From Gammaproteobacteria bacterium (GTDB taxonomy: Bacteria; Pseudomonadota; Gammaproteobacteria; SZUA-229): 64,000 nt of DNA. Below the pieces are notes generated by a model. The model was given only the letters and a program-made list of their open reading frames with translations. It was not told where the DNA came from and did no database searches. A program made the translations under genes and the position numbers. The DNA lies in the NCBI GenBank assembly GCA_016744065.1, contig JADGFA010000002.1:96515-160514 (forward strand), given 5' to 3'. Below, in pieces: positions 56,504 to 64,000 of this stretch (its first letter is position 1; each line of letters starts with the position of its first letter).

Positions 56504-56995
56504 TTAGTTCAGGTAGTTTGTTTCATTTGTATCAAAAAGCTGATTTTCCATCCATGCATAGGCTATTTCTTCACCAGGTTGACTATACAATACTATCATA
56601 ATGATCCATTTAAGCTGTTCTAGCTCAAGCTCTACATCCAGTGCTATAACACGGTCAAGAATAACTTCACGGCTGACATCGGTAATAACCTGAATTTGTT
56701 CAAGGTGTATCAAAAAGCTAATGCATTTTGGCTCTAGTAACATTGTTTCAAGTTCACTGTATACACGTACTGATTGTGTACTGATCACAGGATTACTTTC
56801 AGATGAGGATAGCAGATTAGTGTGAATATTTGCTAAATCTTCCAGCCAGTCAAAGGCCAGCAAAATCTCATGCTGCGGAAAGCCTAAATCCTCCAGATGG
56901 TCGAACATGTGTTCGTTTTCCGGGAAAACCTGACTTTCATTAGTAATGATGTTTTCAAACAGGAACATCAAAACATCAACGACATTTTGTTTCAT
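56504..56995 (-). CDS. smg: Smg/DUF494 family protein
   Basis: 163 residues, helical and acidic. The start MKQNVVDVLMFLFENI and the conserved DHLEDLGFPQHEILLAFDWLEDL and SVRVYSELE and LEQLKWIIMIVLYSQPG match DUF494, the Smg family, which is nearly always found next to topA and dprA. Biochemical function is unknown. It lies between topA and dprA on the same strand with gaps of about 80 and 120 bases. Confidence 0.93.
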   Translation of the reverse strand: MKQNVVDVLMFLFENIITNESQVFPENEHMFDHLEDLGFPQHEILLAFDWLEDLANIHTNLLSSSESNPVISTQSVRVYSELETMLLEPKCISFLIHLEQIQVITDVSREVILDRVIALDVELELEQLKWIIMIVLYSQPGEEIAYAWMENQLFDTNETNYLN

Positions 56996-57113
56996 TCTTT
57001 CTCTCTTTATTTCACGGCTACTTTAAAGTGCACTGTGAAAAATACCAACTTAAGCTCTCAATTCTATCGTGATTAAGATGAGAGTATAATTTCTTTTTTT
57101 AGTTCACGGGGTA

Positions 57114-58235
57114 TCAAACGCGTGAATATAGCCCATTTTGTGAAACAACCTGGCTCTGTAGTTCGAGTATTAAGAGCATTGAGGCAACTTCAGATGCATT
57201 TAGATTACTGCGTTCTACCAGTTCGTCAATGCCGACAGGTTCGAACTCCATGTGTTTTAACAGAGTCTGATAGCTTGAATCAAGTCCATTCTGAAGTTTT
57301 TCTACCTTCCCCAAGTCTGTTTCAGCGGCGCTAGTATGGCGAATTGAGCTGGAATTTACCAGTGGTAACAATTCTTCCAGTATATCTGATGCTGTTTCTA
57401 CCAGTTTTGCGCCTGATTTAATCAGCTGGTGGCAGCCTTTTGCAAGTGGGTTATGAATAGATCCGGGAATCGCAAAAACGTCACGTCCCTGTTCTATTGC
57501 ATGGCGTGTAGTAATGAGAGAGCCACTGTTTATAGCCGCCTCGGTTACTAATGTGGCAATACTGAGGCCGCTAATAATTCGGTTACGTTGGGGAAACAGG
57601 CTTTTATGGGGTTCACCACCTACGGGCGACTCCGTAATCAGGCAGCCATTTAAAGAGATAGCCTCTGCCAGCTTAGTATTGGCTTTAGGATAAATAGTGT
57701 GTAAGCCGTTGGCAACTACAGCTACTGTTCCTGCAATGCCTTTCAGGGCGCCATGGTGGCAGGCGGCATCAATTCCAAGTGCTAAACCACTGGTGATGGT
57801 TAAGCCCGCATCAGAGAGATGGTGTGCGAAGTTTTCTGCTGTCTGTTTGCCCGCCGTTGTAGGCGTTCGGCTGCCGACCATGGCTAGCTGGGGCTGTTGT
57901 AAGTAGTCAATATCACCAATATAAAACAGGGCATAGGGCGGGTCATTTATTTCCCGTAACTGTTGGGGGAAACCTGTGTCATCATAAAATAAAATGCCAT
58001 GATCAGCACGGTCAAGCCAGGCAAGGTCTCGATCTATTTTTTTATTATTTAGTGTCTGGATTCTGTTTATTTGAGCATGAGTCAGATGGGCTTTGCCAAG
58101 TTGCTCTGTAGAGGCATCAAAAATAGCACCGGCACAGGAAAACTGTTTGAGTAGCAGGTGTAGAGTGCTGGGGGGCAGCTTGCAGTGCACCAGTTTCAGT
58201 CGATTATATAGGTCACTATCTGATATTGCTGCCAT
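57114..58235 (-). CDS. dprA: DNA processing protein DprA
   Basis: 373 residues. A SAM-like N-terminal domain (about 1-75) precedes the Rossmann-like DprA fold with MVGSRTPTTAGKQTAE, TSGLALGIDAACHHGALK and FPQRNRIISGLS. A winged-helix C-terminus (about 310-373, VGIDELVERSNLNASEVAS) is kept. DprA loads RecA onto incoming single-stranded DNA in natural transformation. With ComM (9649), it suggests the organism retains competence functions. A terminator at 58328 separates it from the lysM gene upstream. Confidence 0.95.
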   Translation of the reverse strand: MAAISDSDLYNRLKLVHCKLPPSTLHLLLKQFSCAGAIFDASTEQLGKAHLTHAQINRIQTLNNKKIDRDLAWLDRADHGILFYDDTGFPQQLREINDPPYALFYIGDIDYLQQPQLAMVGSRTPTTAGKQTAENFAHHLSDAGLTITSGLALGIDAACHHGALKGIAGTVAVVANGLHTIYPKANTKLAEAISLNGCLITESPVGGEPHKSLFPQRNRIISGLSIATLVTEAAINSGSLITTRHAIEQGRDVFAIPGSIHNPLAKGCHQLIKSGAKLVETASDILEELLPLVNSSSIRHTSAAETDLGKVEKLQNGLDSSYQTLLKHMEFEPVGIDELVERSNLNASEVASMLLILELQSQVVSQNGLYSRV

Positions 58236-58327
58236 AACATATCCGTGCAGGAGAGTTCAGGCGCTAGTTTATAGGTAATGAATTCACAATGGCAAACAGG
58301 AATAGTGATATTTGTCTTTAAATAAAA

Positions 58328-58359
58328 AACTGACCTCTAAAATTTTTAGGAGGTCAGTT
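58328..58359 (-). terminator. Intrinsic terminator after the LysM lipoprotein gene
   Basis: AACTGACCTC and GAGGTCAGTT are perfect 10-base arms (58328-58337 and 58350-58359); on the minus strand the hairpin is followed by a T-rich run. It lies between the LysM gene and dprA. Confidence 0.85.
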
Positions 58360-58395
58360 CAAGTTTCACGCTTTATAGTTATTATTTGGTAAATG

Positions 58396-59652
58396 CTATC
58401 TTGGTTTATCGGCTCTGTCGCCATTACTGATTGAGCGTGTTGATTTAAGTACCAGACCGTAACTTACCTTATCAAATACCTTAAACAGCATCAACAGGCC
58501 GCTACGTTCATCAGGTAGTAAAATTTCCAGCTTATCCTCATCACCGCGGTCTCGGCTGGTTTTATCAAGGAAATGATCCCTGGCATATCCACCGGCCTGG
58601 TATGTGGCAAGTAAATGACCGATTTCAAGATTATCGTTACTGCCCCGATTGATAACGGCAATTTGATATTTTGCAATAGAGGATATGGCATCAAATAATG
58701 AAATAATTTTAGCGTCGATATAATCATCGGGTAATCGAGGGAAGTATTGCTGCTCAATTGCGCTCTTGTCTGTAGGTAATAAGCGATCACCTATCAGGAC
58801 TTCACGTGATGATTTGAGTAACACACCAGAAGAGGGTGTGGCATATTTATGGATTCTAACTTCACCAGCATAAATGACTTCAAACCCGAGTAGTTCATCT
58901 GTATCCGGGTCGACTAGTTGGCCGCCTTCACGAAACACACTGTAGCGACTACGCTCCTTGTCGAGTTTACCTCTGATATATACCTTATTGTTGGCGCCCA
59001 GGATCAGGTGCGCATCATCACTACCAACGATATAAGGTGCTGCTGCCCATTCGTCCTGAGTTACAACGCGGGGACGCGTCAGAAACTGACGTACCGCATC
59101 GGCAGGAATACTGGGGATGGCCTCGTTAAGTGTCTGTCGATGAATTTTAGGTGATAACTTAACAACTTTACGGCCGCCTGCATCAGTGCTTTCACGGCGG
59201 ATAATATCGCCGTTTTCTGTTGCGCGCGCGACCTGTATTCTTGGGATGCCATTAACATAGGTTAGTGTAAGGATATCACCAGGGTAAATGAGATGCGGGT
59301 TTTGAACCTGTGGGTTACGTTGCCAGATTTCAGGCCAGAACCAGGGGTCTTTTAAAAACAGGCTGGCAATATCCCAGAGCGTATCGCCCTTTTTCACGAT
59401 ATACTCACGGGGATGATTTGTGGCTAACTGAAAACTTTGTGTATTTACAGCTTCATTTTCACTGGCTTGTGTTGCATTAACGGGTTCGAATGAACCGGAT
59501 TGAGGCTCAAATGGCTCCACAGCGAGATCGTTATTATCTGGCATTGTCGATGTATTTGAGCAGGCCGAAATCAGAGTAGCTGATGCAATTAAGAGTGCAA
59601 AGCGTCCATATTTGGCCATGAGTGCTTTAATATCCAAGGTATGAATCCCCAT
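58396..59652 (-). CDS. LysM-domain lipoprotein
   Basis: 418 residues from 59652; an ATG at 59619 (MAKYGRFALL...) gives a cleaner signal. A lipobox LISA-C ends the signal at about residue 31, so the protein is lipid-anchored. The LysM domain is about 84-130 (YIVKKGDTLWDIASLFLKDP to IYPGDILTL), which binds peptidoglycan. A long C-terminal region with repeated beta segments has no known name; similar proteins occur next to dprA in many Gammaproteobacteria. It may scaffold at the outer membrane or wall. It diverges from def. Confidence 0.9.
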   Translation of the reverse strand: MGIHTLDIKALMAKYGRFALLIASATLISACSNTSTMPDNNDLAVEPFEPQSGSFEPVNATQASENEAVNTQSFQLATNHPREYIVKKGDTLWDIASLFLKDPWFWPEIWQRNPQVQNPHLIYPGDILTLTYVNGIPRIQVARATENGDIIRRESTDAGGRKVVKLSPKIHRQTLNEAIPSIPADAVRQFLTRPRVVTQDEWAAAPYIVGSDDAHLILGANNKVYIRGKLDKERSRYSVFREGGQLVDPDTDELLGFEVIYAGEVRIHKYATPSSGVLLKSSREVLIGDRLLPTDKSAIEQQYFPRLPDDYIDAKIISLFDAISSIAKYQIAVINRGSNDNLEIGHLLATYQAGGYARDHFLDKTSRDRGDEDKLEILLPDERSGLLMLFKVFDKVSYGLVLKSTRSISNGDRADKPR

Positions 59653-59773
59653 ATTTATCCGTGGTTTTCAAGAGTTTAGCTGATAAACTTGAATTAATGA
59701 AGTAAGTTTGTTCAGTAAACAATAGTTTATTTATAGTTTTTTTACCGATTTAGAAAGAATAAGTGAGATTTAT

Positions 59774-60280
59774 ATGCCCTTACTGGAGATTTTGAAGTTT
59801 CCTGATGATCGATTGCGTACCAGGGCAGAGCCCGTAGCAGCGGTCACAGATGAGATTAAACAACTGGTCGATGATATGTTTGAAACCATGTATGCGGCTC
59901 CGGGTATTGGTCTTGCGGCTACCCAGGTTAACAGGCATCAGCGTATTGTGGTGATTGATGTTTCACCTGATAAGGATGAGCCGTTATGTCTGATTAATCC
60001 GATTATTACCGCTAAAGATGGTATTGAGCAGCATGAAGAAGGCTGTTTATCTGTGCCAGGAATTTATGAAACGGTGGAACGAGCTGAATTTATTAAGTTT
60101 AAAGCGCTAAATAGAGAAGGTGAAGAATTCAAAATGGAAGCAGATGATTTATTGGCGATATGTGTCCAGCATGAACTGGATCATCTTGAGGGGAAGTTGT
60201 TCGTTGATTATCTGTCACCCCTGAAGCGTAATCGTATTAAAAAGAAAATGGAAAAACACCAGAAAACGGCGGATATGTAG
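59774..60280 (+). CDS. def: Peptide deformylase
   Basis: 168 residues. The three catalytic motifs are present: [17 protein letters not shown] (metal Cys) and QHELDHLEG (the HExxH-type metal site). It removes the formyl group from N-terminal Met of new proteins. The stop overlaps the GTG start of fmt by one base, which couples the two, fitting their linked roles in initiation. It diverges from the LysM gene. Confidence 0.98.
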   Translation: MPLLEILKFPDDRLRTRAEPVAAVTDEIKQLVDDMFETMYAAPGIGLAATQVNRHQRIVVIDVSPDKDEPLCLINPIITAKDGIEQHEEGCLSVPGIYETVERAEFIKFKALNREGEEFKMEADDLLAICVQHELDHLEGKLFVDYLSPLKRNRIKKKMEKHQKTADM

Positions 60281-61230
60281 TGAGTAGTAAGCCTTTGAAA
60301 ATTATTTTTGCAGGAACACCGGATTTTTCCGTAGCACCTTTAAAAGCCCTGATAGACTCCAGGCACGAAGTGGTGGCAGTTTATACCCAACCAGATCGCC
60401 CTGCAGGGCGGGGGCGGAAATTAACCCCCGGCCCGGTGAAAATGTGTGCGCTTGAGTATGGAATAGATGTTTATCAGTCAGAAAAATTAAAAAATCAGGA
60501 AGATCAGCAGCCTCTTATTGATCTTAAAGCGGATTTAATGGTGGTGGTTGCTTACGGAATTATTTTGCCCGAAGTGATACTTAATGCTCCCAGGTTAGGC
60601 TGTATTAATATTCACGCCTCATTACTGCCTCGTTGGAGAGGTGCTGCTCCGATTCAGCGTGCCATACTGGCAGGTGATACGGAGTCAGGTATTACGATTA
60701 TGCAAATGGATGCTGGCCTGGATACAGGTGATATGCTGTTAAAAGCACAGTGTAATATTGAGGAAGATGATACGGGCTCCAGTTTGCATGATCGCTTATC
60801 GTTAATGGGTGCACAGGCGCTAATGGATGCGTTACCGGGTATAGAGAGTGGGTGCTTACAGGGTGAAAAGCAGGATGATGCCCTGACGACGTATGCTCGT
60901 AAATTACAGAAATCTGAAGCGCTTATTAACTGGAATAACTCGGCAAAAGACTTGCAGTGTCAGGTAAATGCATTTAATGCATGGCCTGTGGCACAAACAC
61001 CTGTTGATGTTAAGGGGAAAACGCAGATGTTACGTATCTGGCGTGCACAGGCGATTGAAGGTGCCGGTGAGCAGCCAGGTGGAGTTATTCGTTGTGATAA
61101 ACAGGGTATAGATATTGTGACAGGCGATGGCCTTTTGCGCCTGCTGGAAATTCAGATGCCAGGTAAAAAGCCGATGGATGCACAGGCTTTTGTGAATGCA
61201 AATGATATTAATGGCAATATACTGGGTTAA
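60280..61230 (+). CDS. fmt: Methionyl-tRNA formyltransferase
   Basis: 316 residues, GTG start. The formyl-folate domain holds IIFAGTPDFSVAPL and the catalytic region INIHASLLPRWRGAAPIQRA with D at about 144 in the QMDAGLDTG loop; the C-terminal OB-fold tRNA-binding domain follows (about 205-316). It puts a formyl group on the initiator Met-tRNA. Translationally coupled to def; rsmB follows 110 bases later. Confidence 0.98.
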   Translation: MSSKPLKIIFAGTPDFSVAPLKALIDSRHEVVAVYTQPDRPAGRGRKLTPGPVKMCALEYGIDVYQSEKLKNQEDQQPLIDLKADLMVVVAYGIILPEVILNAPRLGCINIHASLLPRWRGAAPIQRAILAGDTESGITIMQMDAGLDTGDMLLKAQCNIEEDDTGSSLHDRLSLMGAQALMDALPGIESGCLQGEKQDDALTTYARKLQKSEALINWNNSAKDLQCQVNAFNAWPVAQTPVDVKGKTQMLRIWRAQAIEGAGEQPGGVIRCDKQGIDIVTGDGLLRLLEIQMPGKKPMDAQAFVNANDINGNILG

Positions 61231-61340
61231 TTCATATTTCAATTATTTAATTTTAAAGATTAAAAGTATTTTGCTTCGTAAACAAAGGCAGGATTACGCA
61301 AATATAAAGAGTATTATGCGTGTTTTGTGCTTGTTTTTAG

Positions 61341-62735
61341 ATGACTAAAATATTTCATAAGCCTATGACAAACACACAAAACGATACATCTATTCTTACA
61401 TCCAGAAAAATCGCTCTGAAAATTTTACTATGCGTATTAAAAGAAGGGCAGTCTCTTTCGTCGCTTATCCAGCTAACTGAAAATATTGAAGCGCGGGATG
61501 CTGCGTTTGCACGCATGTTGAGTTTTGGTGTGTTGCGGTTTTATCAACAATTGCAGGCATTGCTTAAACCCTTTATAAAAAAACCGCTTAAATCAAAAGA
61601 TTTAGATATTCAATTAATTATGCTGATGGCAATTTATCAAATTATGTATACCCGCGTTCCTGATTTTGCCGTTGTAGATAGCGCAGTAAAGCAGGTTCGA
61701 AAATCCAGAAAAAAATGGGCGGCAAAAATGGTAAATGGAGTGCTGCGGAATTATCTTCGTCATATTGATGGTAAGGACCCTGACGATGTAATTAAGGAAA
61801 TAGCGCTAAAGGAAATAGAGGGAGAAGAAGCGGTGTTTTCGCACCCGCAGTGGATAATAAATAAATTAAAGAAAGATTGGCCGGAAAGTTGGCGTGAAAT
61901 ACTGACTGCAAATAATAAGCAGGCGCCTATGACGCTGAGAATAAATTTACAACACATTCGAGCGGATGAATATATTACAGAGCTGGAGAAAAATGCTGAG
62001 GTTAGCGGGGATAAAATTACTGGCTTGCCCTCAGTATTAATATTGCAACAGGCTCGTGATGTAAAGCAGCTACCCGGTTTTAGTAAAGGCTGGTTTTCAG
62101 TGCAGGATGCTGGTGCTCAGTTAGCGGCTTTGATACTTCAGCCAGTAGAGGGTGACCATATACTAGATGCCTGTGCTGCTCCAGGCGGCAAAACAGCACA
62201 TATGTTTGAATTGCAGAAAGGTATTCAGATTACTGCTCTGGATATATCAGCAAGCCGTTTACAAAGGGTGGATGAAAACTGTCAGCGCCTGGGGTTTAGC
62301 CCCTCGTTAATTGTTGCTGATGCTCGAGCTGTTGATGAGTGGTGGAGCGGCGAGCTATTCGATAAAATTTTACTGGATGTGCCCTGTTCTGCAACCGGGG
62401 TAATCAGGCGTCATCCAGATATAAAAAGTTTACGCCGGGAAGAAGATATAGATGCACTGGTAGAGCTACAGCGAGAAATTTTAGTTAAAAACTGGGCCTT
62501 ATTAAAGCCAGGCGGAACGCTTTTATATGCGACCTGTTCATTATTTAAGGCAGAAAATGAACAACAGATAATGTGGTTCCTGCAACAGGTAGACGATGCT
62601 GCATTAGTTGATTTACCTGAAATCGTGACAGAGCTGGGAAGTCAGTCAAAGGTAAGCTGTGGGGTGCAGTTATTTCCAGTTGATGGGCGTAGCGATGGTT
62701 TCTATTATGCGCTTTTAAAAAAAGAACATTTATAA
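61341..62735 (+). CDS. rsmB: 16S rRNA (cytosine967-C5)-methyltransferase RsmB
   Basis: 464 residues. The NusB-like N-terminal RNA-binding domain (about 20-150) is followed by a SAM methyltransferase domain with DACAAPGGKTAHM (motif I). The two catalytic cysteines are in DVPCSATGVIRRHPD and YATCSLFKAEN. It methylates C967 of 16S rRNA. Placement after def-fmt and before trkA is the standard gammaproteobacterial order. The start at 61341 is slightly long; the next Met at residue 9 could also serve. Confidence 0.96.
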   Translation: MTKIFHKPMTNTQNDTSILTSRKIALKILLCVLKEGQSLSSLIQLTENIEARDAAFARMLSFGVLRFYQQLQALLKPFIKKPLKSKDLDIQLIMLMAIYQIMYTRVPDFAVVDSAVKQVRKSRKKWAAKMVNGVLRNYLRHIDGKDPDDVIKEIALKEIEGEEAVFSHPQWIINKLKKDWPESWREILTANNKQAPMTLRINLQHIRADEYITELEKNAEVSGDKITGLPSVLILQQARDVKQLPGFSKGWFSVQDAGAQLAALILQPVEGDHILDACAAPGGKTAHMFELQKGIQITALDISASRLQRVDENCQRLGFSPSLIVADARAVDEWWSGELFDKILLDVPCSATGVIRRHPDIKSLRREEDIDALVELQREILVKNWALLKPGGTLLYATCSLFKAENEQQIMWFLQQVDDAALVDLPEIVTELGSQSKVSCGVQLFPVDGRSDGFYYALLKKEHL

Positions 62736-62996
62736 TATAAAGTTTATGATTGCTTTCAGTCAGTCTTATACCCCAAAAGGGTGAATTCCATAGTCACTTT
62801 TCATCTGTTTCCCCTTAAATAGAAAATGAAGTTGAATATCTCAGAATATATCCCGGTGTTTCACTGGAAAATAGTCTATAAAGGCGTACACTTCGCGAAT
62901 ACATTTAACCTTGAAGAATAAGTTAGTCGTACATCAAGAGCTTATGCTCCAGATATATTTATAACTATTTTTTTCAGGAAAACTTGAAATTAAGAT

Positions 62997-64000
62997 ATGA
63001 AAATTCTGATTCTGGGTGCTGGTCAGGTAGGTTCATCAGTTGCTGCAAATCTTGCGTCTGAAGCAAATGATATAACTCTGATTGATCACCGTGTTGAAGT
63101 GCTCAATGAACTACGTGATCGGCTTGATATTCAAACGGTTGTAGGTAATGCTGCACATCCCAATATTCTTGAGCAGGCGGGTATTGAAGACGTAGATATG
63201 CTGATTGCTGTAACCAACAGTGATGAAGTGAATATGGTAGCGTGTCAGGTCGCCTGGAGCCTACACCACACGCCTACAAAAATTGCACGTATTCGTTCTA
63301 TACAATATTTAAAACATAATGAACTGTTTAGAGGTAATGCGGTTCCGGTTGATGTCATTATTAGCCCGGAAGAGATTGTTACCAATTATATTTTCAATAT
63401 TATTGAATATCCTGGCGCATTACAGGTACTGGATTTTGCAGAAGGCAAAGTCGTGCTTGTTGGCTTGCGTGCCTATTATGGTGGCCCATTGGTAGGACAT
63501 CAGTTAAGTGAGCTACCCAAGCATACTCCAGGTACTGATACCCGGGTTGCTGCTATATATCGACGTGGGCGTTCCATTATTCCTATGGGGCACACTGTTA
63601 TAGAAGCCGGCGATGAAGTGTTTTTTATTGCTGCCCGTGCGGATATACGTGTTGTTATTAGAGAGTTGCGAAAACTCGATAAACGTAATAAACGCATTAT
63701 TATTGCCGGTGGCGGAAATATTGGTAAAAGGCTTGCAGAGCAACTGGAAAAACGCCACCAGGTTAAAATTATTGAGCGTAATGCGGATCGTGCGTTTCAC
63801 CTTTCCCAGTCGCTGGATAAATCAGTTGTGTTACTGGGTGACTCGGCGGATGAAGAATTACTATTAGAAGAAAATATTGATAGTATGGATGTGTTTATCT
63901 CGCTTACCAATGATGATGAAGCTAATATATTATCTGCAATGTTAGCTAAAAAACTAAATAAAAAAAAAACCATGTCCCTGATTAACAGGCCTGCTTATGT
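62997..64000 (+). CDS. trkA: Trk potassium uptake regulator TrkA (3' end cut by window)
   Basis: The ATG at 62997 opens a frame to the window end without a stop, about 334 residues of an expected 458. It begins MKILILGAGQVGSSVAANL, the Rossmann NAD-binding loop of an RCK domain, then continues with DRLDIQTVVGNAAHP and TNSDEVNMVAC. A second RCK half starts near IIIAGGGNIGKRLAEQL (about 233). TrkA binds NAD(H) and gates the TrkH potassium channel. The C-terminus is missing. A 261-base gap without visible genes separates it from rsmB. Confidence 0.95.
   Translation, partial: MKILILGAGQVGSSVAANLASEANDITLIDHRVEVLNELRDRLDIQTVVGNAAHPNILEQAGIEDVDMLIAVTNSDEVNMVACQVAWSLHHTPTKIARIRSIQYLKHNELFRGNAVPVDVIISPEEIVTNYIFNIIEYPGALQVLDFAEGKVVLVGLRAYYGGPLVGHQLSELPKHTPGTDTRVAAIYRRGRSIIPMGHTVIEAGDEVFFIAARADIRVVIRELRKLDKRNKRIIIAGGGNIGKRLAEQLEKRHQVKIIERNADRAFHLSQSLDKSVVLLGDSADEELLLEENIDSMDVFISLTNDDEANILSAMLAKKLNKKKTMSLINRPAY

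Overview
The window is one contiguous piece of a gammaproteobacterial chromosome, moderately A+T-rich. It holds about 50 protein genes and one intact tRNA gene. The block tsaC-topA-smg-dprA-lysM / def-fmt-rsmB-trkA, the gene pair glyQ-glyS followed by plsC, the set comM-ubiK / porin-glnK-amtB, and the ntrBC and glnA genes are all arrangements familiar from Gammaproteobacteria. A monomeric NADP isocitrate dehydrogenase, a VPLPA-CTERM protein and many signalling proteins fit an aquatic or sediment-type free-living member. I cannot name a genus from sequence alone.

Region 1 (1-6020) is the end of a mobile island. A tyrosine integrase lies directly next to the 3' end of tRNA-Arg(CCG). Behind it are a KAP-family membrane P-loop NTPase and an AbiE-type type IV toxin-antitoxin pair, whose antitoxin gene is cut by the window start. 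This is defence or stability cargo. A partial second copy of the tRNA 5' half sits just outside the intact tRNA.

Region 2 (6300-14700) has a VPLPA-CTERM surface protein, isocitrate dehydrogenase, the ComM AAA+ ATPase, UbiK, and an operon of a TorF-family porin with glnK and amtB. Upstream of the porin is a near-consensus sigma-54 promoter with two NtrC-like boxes centred about 141 and 111 bases upstream of the expected start. A strong terminator sits between the porin gene and glnK.

Region 3 (14700-33400) holds DUF1631, HDOD and FHA proteins, typA, a response regulator with a degenerate GGDEF domain, tex, an ABC-F ATPase, an HD-GYP-like protein, msrB, a beta-CASP nuclease, a YdcH-like protein, a membrane histidine kinase and a prepilin-like protein. 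The last two are divergent around an inverted repeat that looks like an operator.

Region 4 (33400-42200) is the nitrogen-control region: ntrC-ntrB, a DUF4124 protein, a large hybrid histidine kinase and glnA. Both ntrB and glnA have upstream sequences resembling NtrC boxes and sigma-54 promoters, so three transcription units in the window look like one NtrC regulon: porin-glnK-amtB, glnA and ntrBC.

Region 5 (42200-49400) has metal-handling genes (a CDF transporter and an HMA protein), an MFS transporter, a GNAT-like protein, a translationally coupled PP-loop ATPase/TusA pair likely to act in RNA thiolation, and a UPF0149-TPR protein. Region 6 (49500-64000) is housekeeping: glycyl-tRNA synthetase, plsC, tsaC, topA, smg, dprA, a LysM lipoprotein, def, fmt, rsmB and the start of trkA, which runs off the window. 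I saw no rRNA, CRISPR array or insertion sequence.
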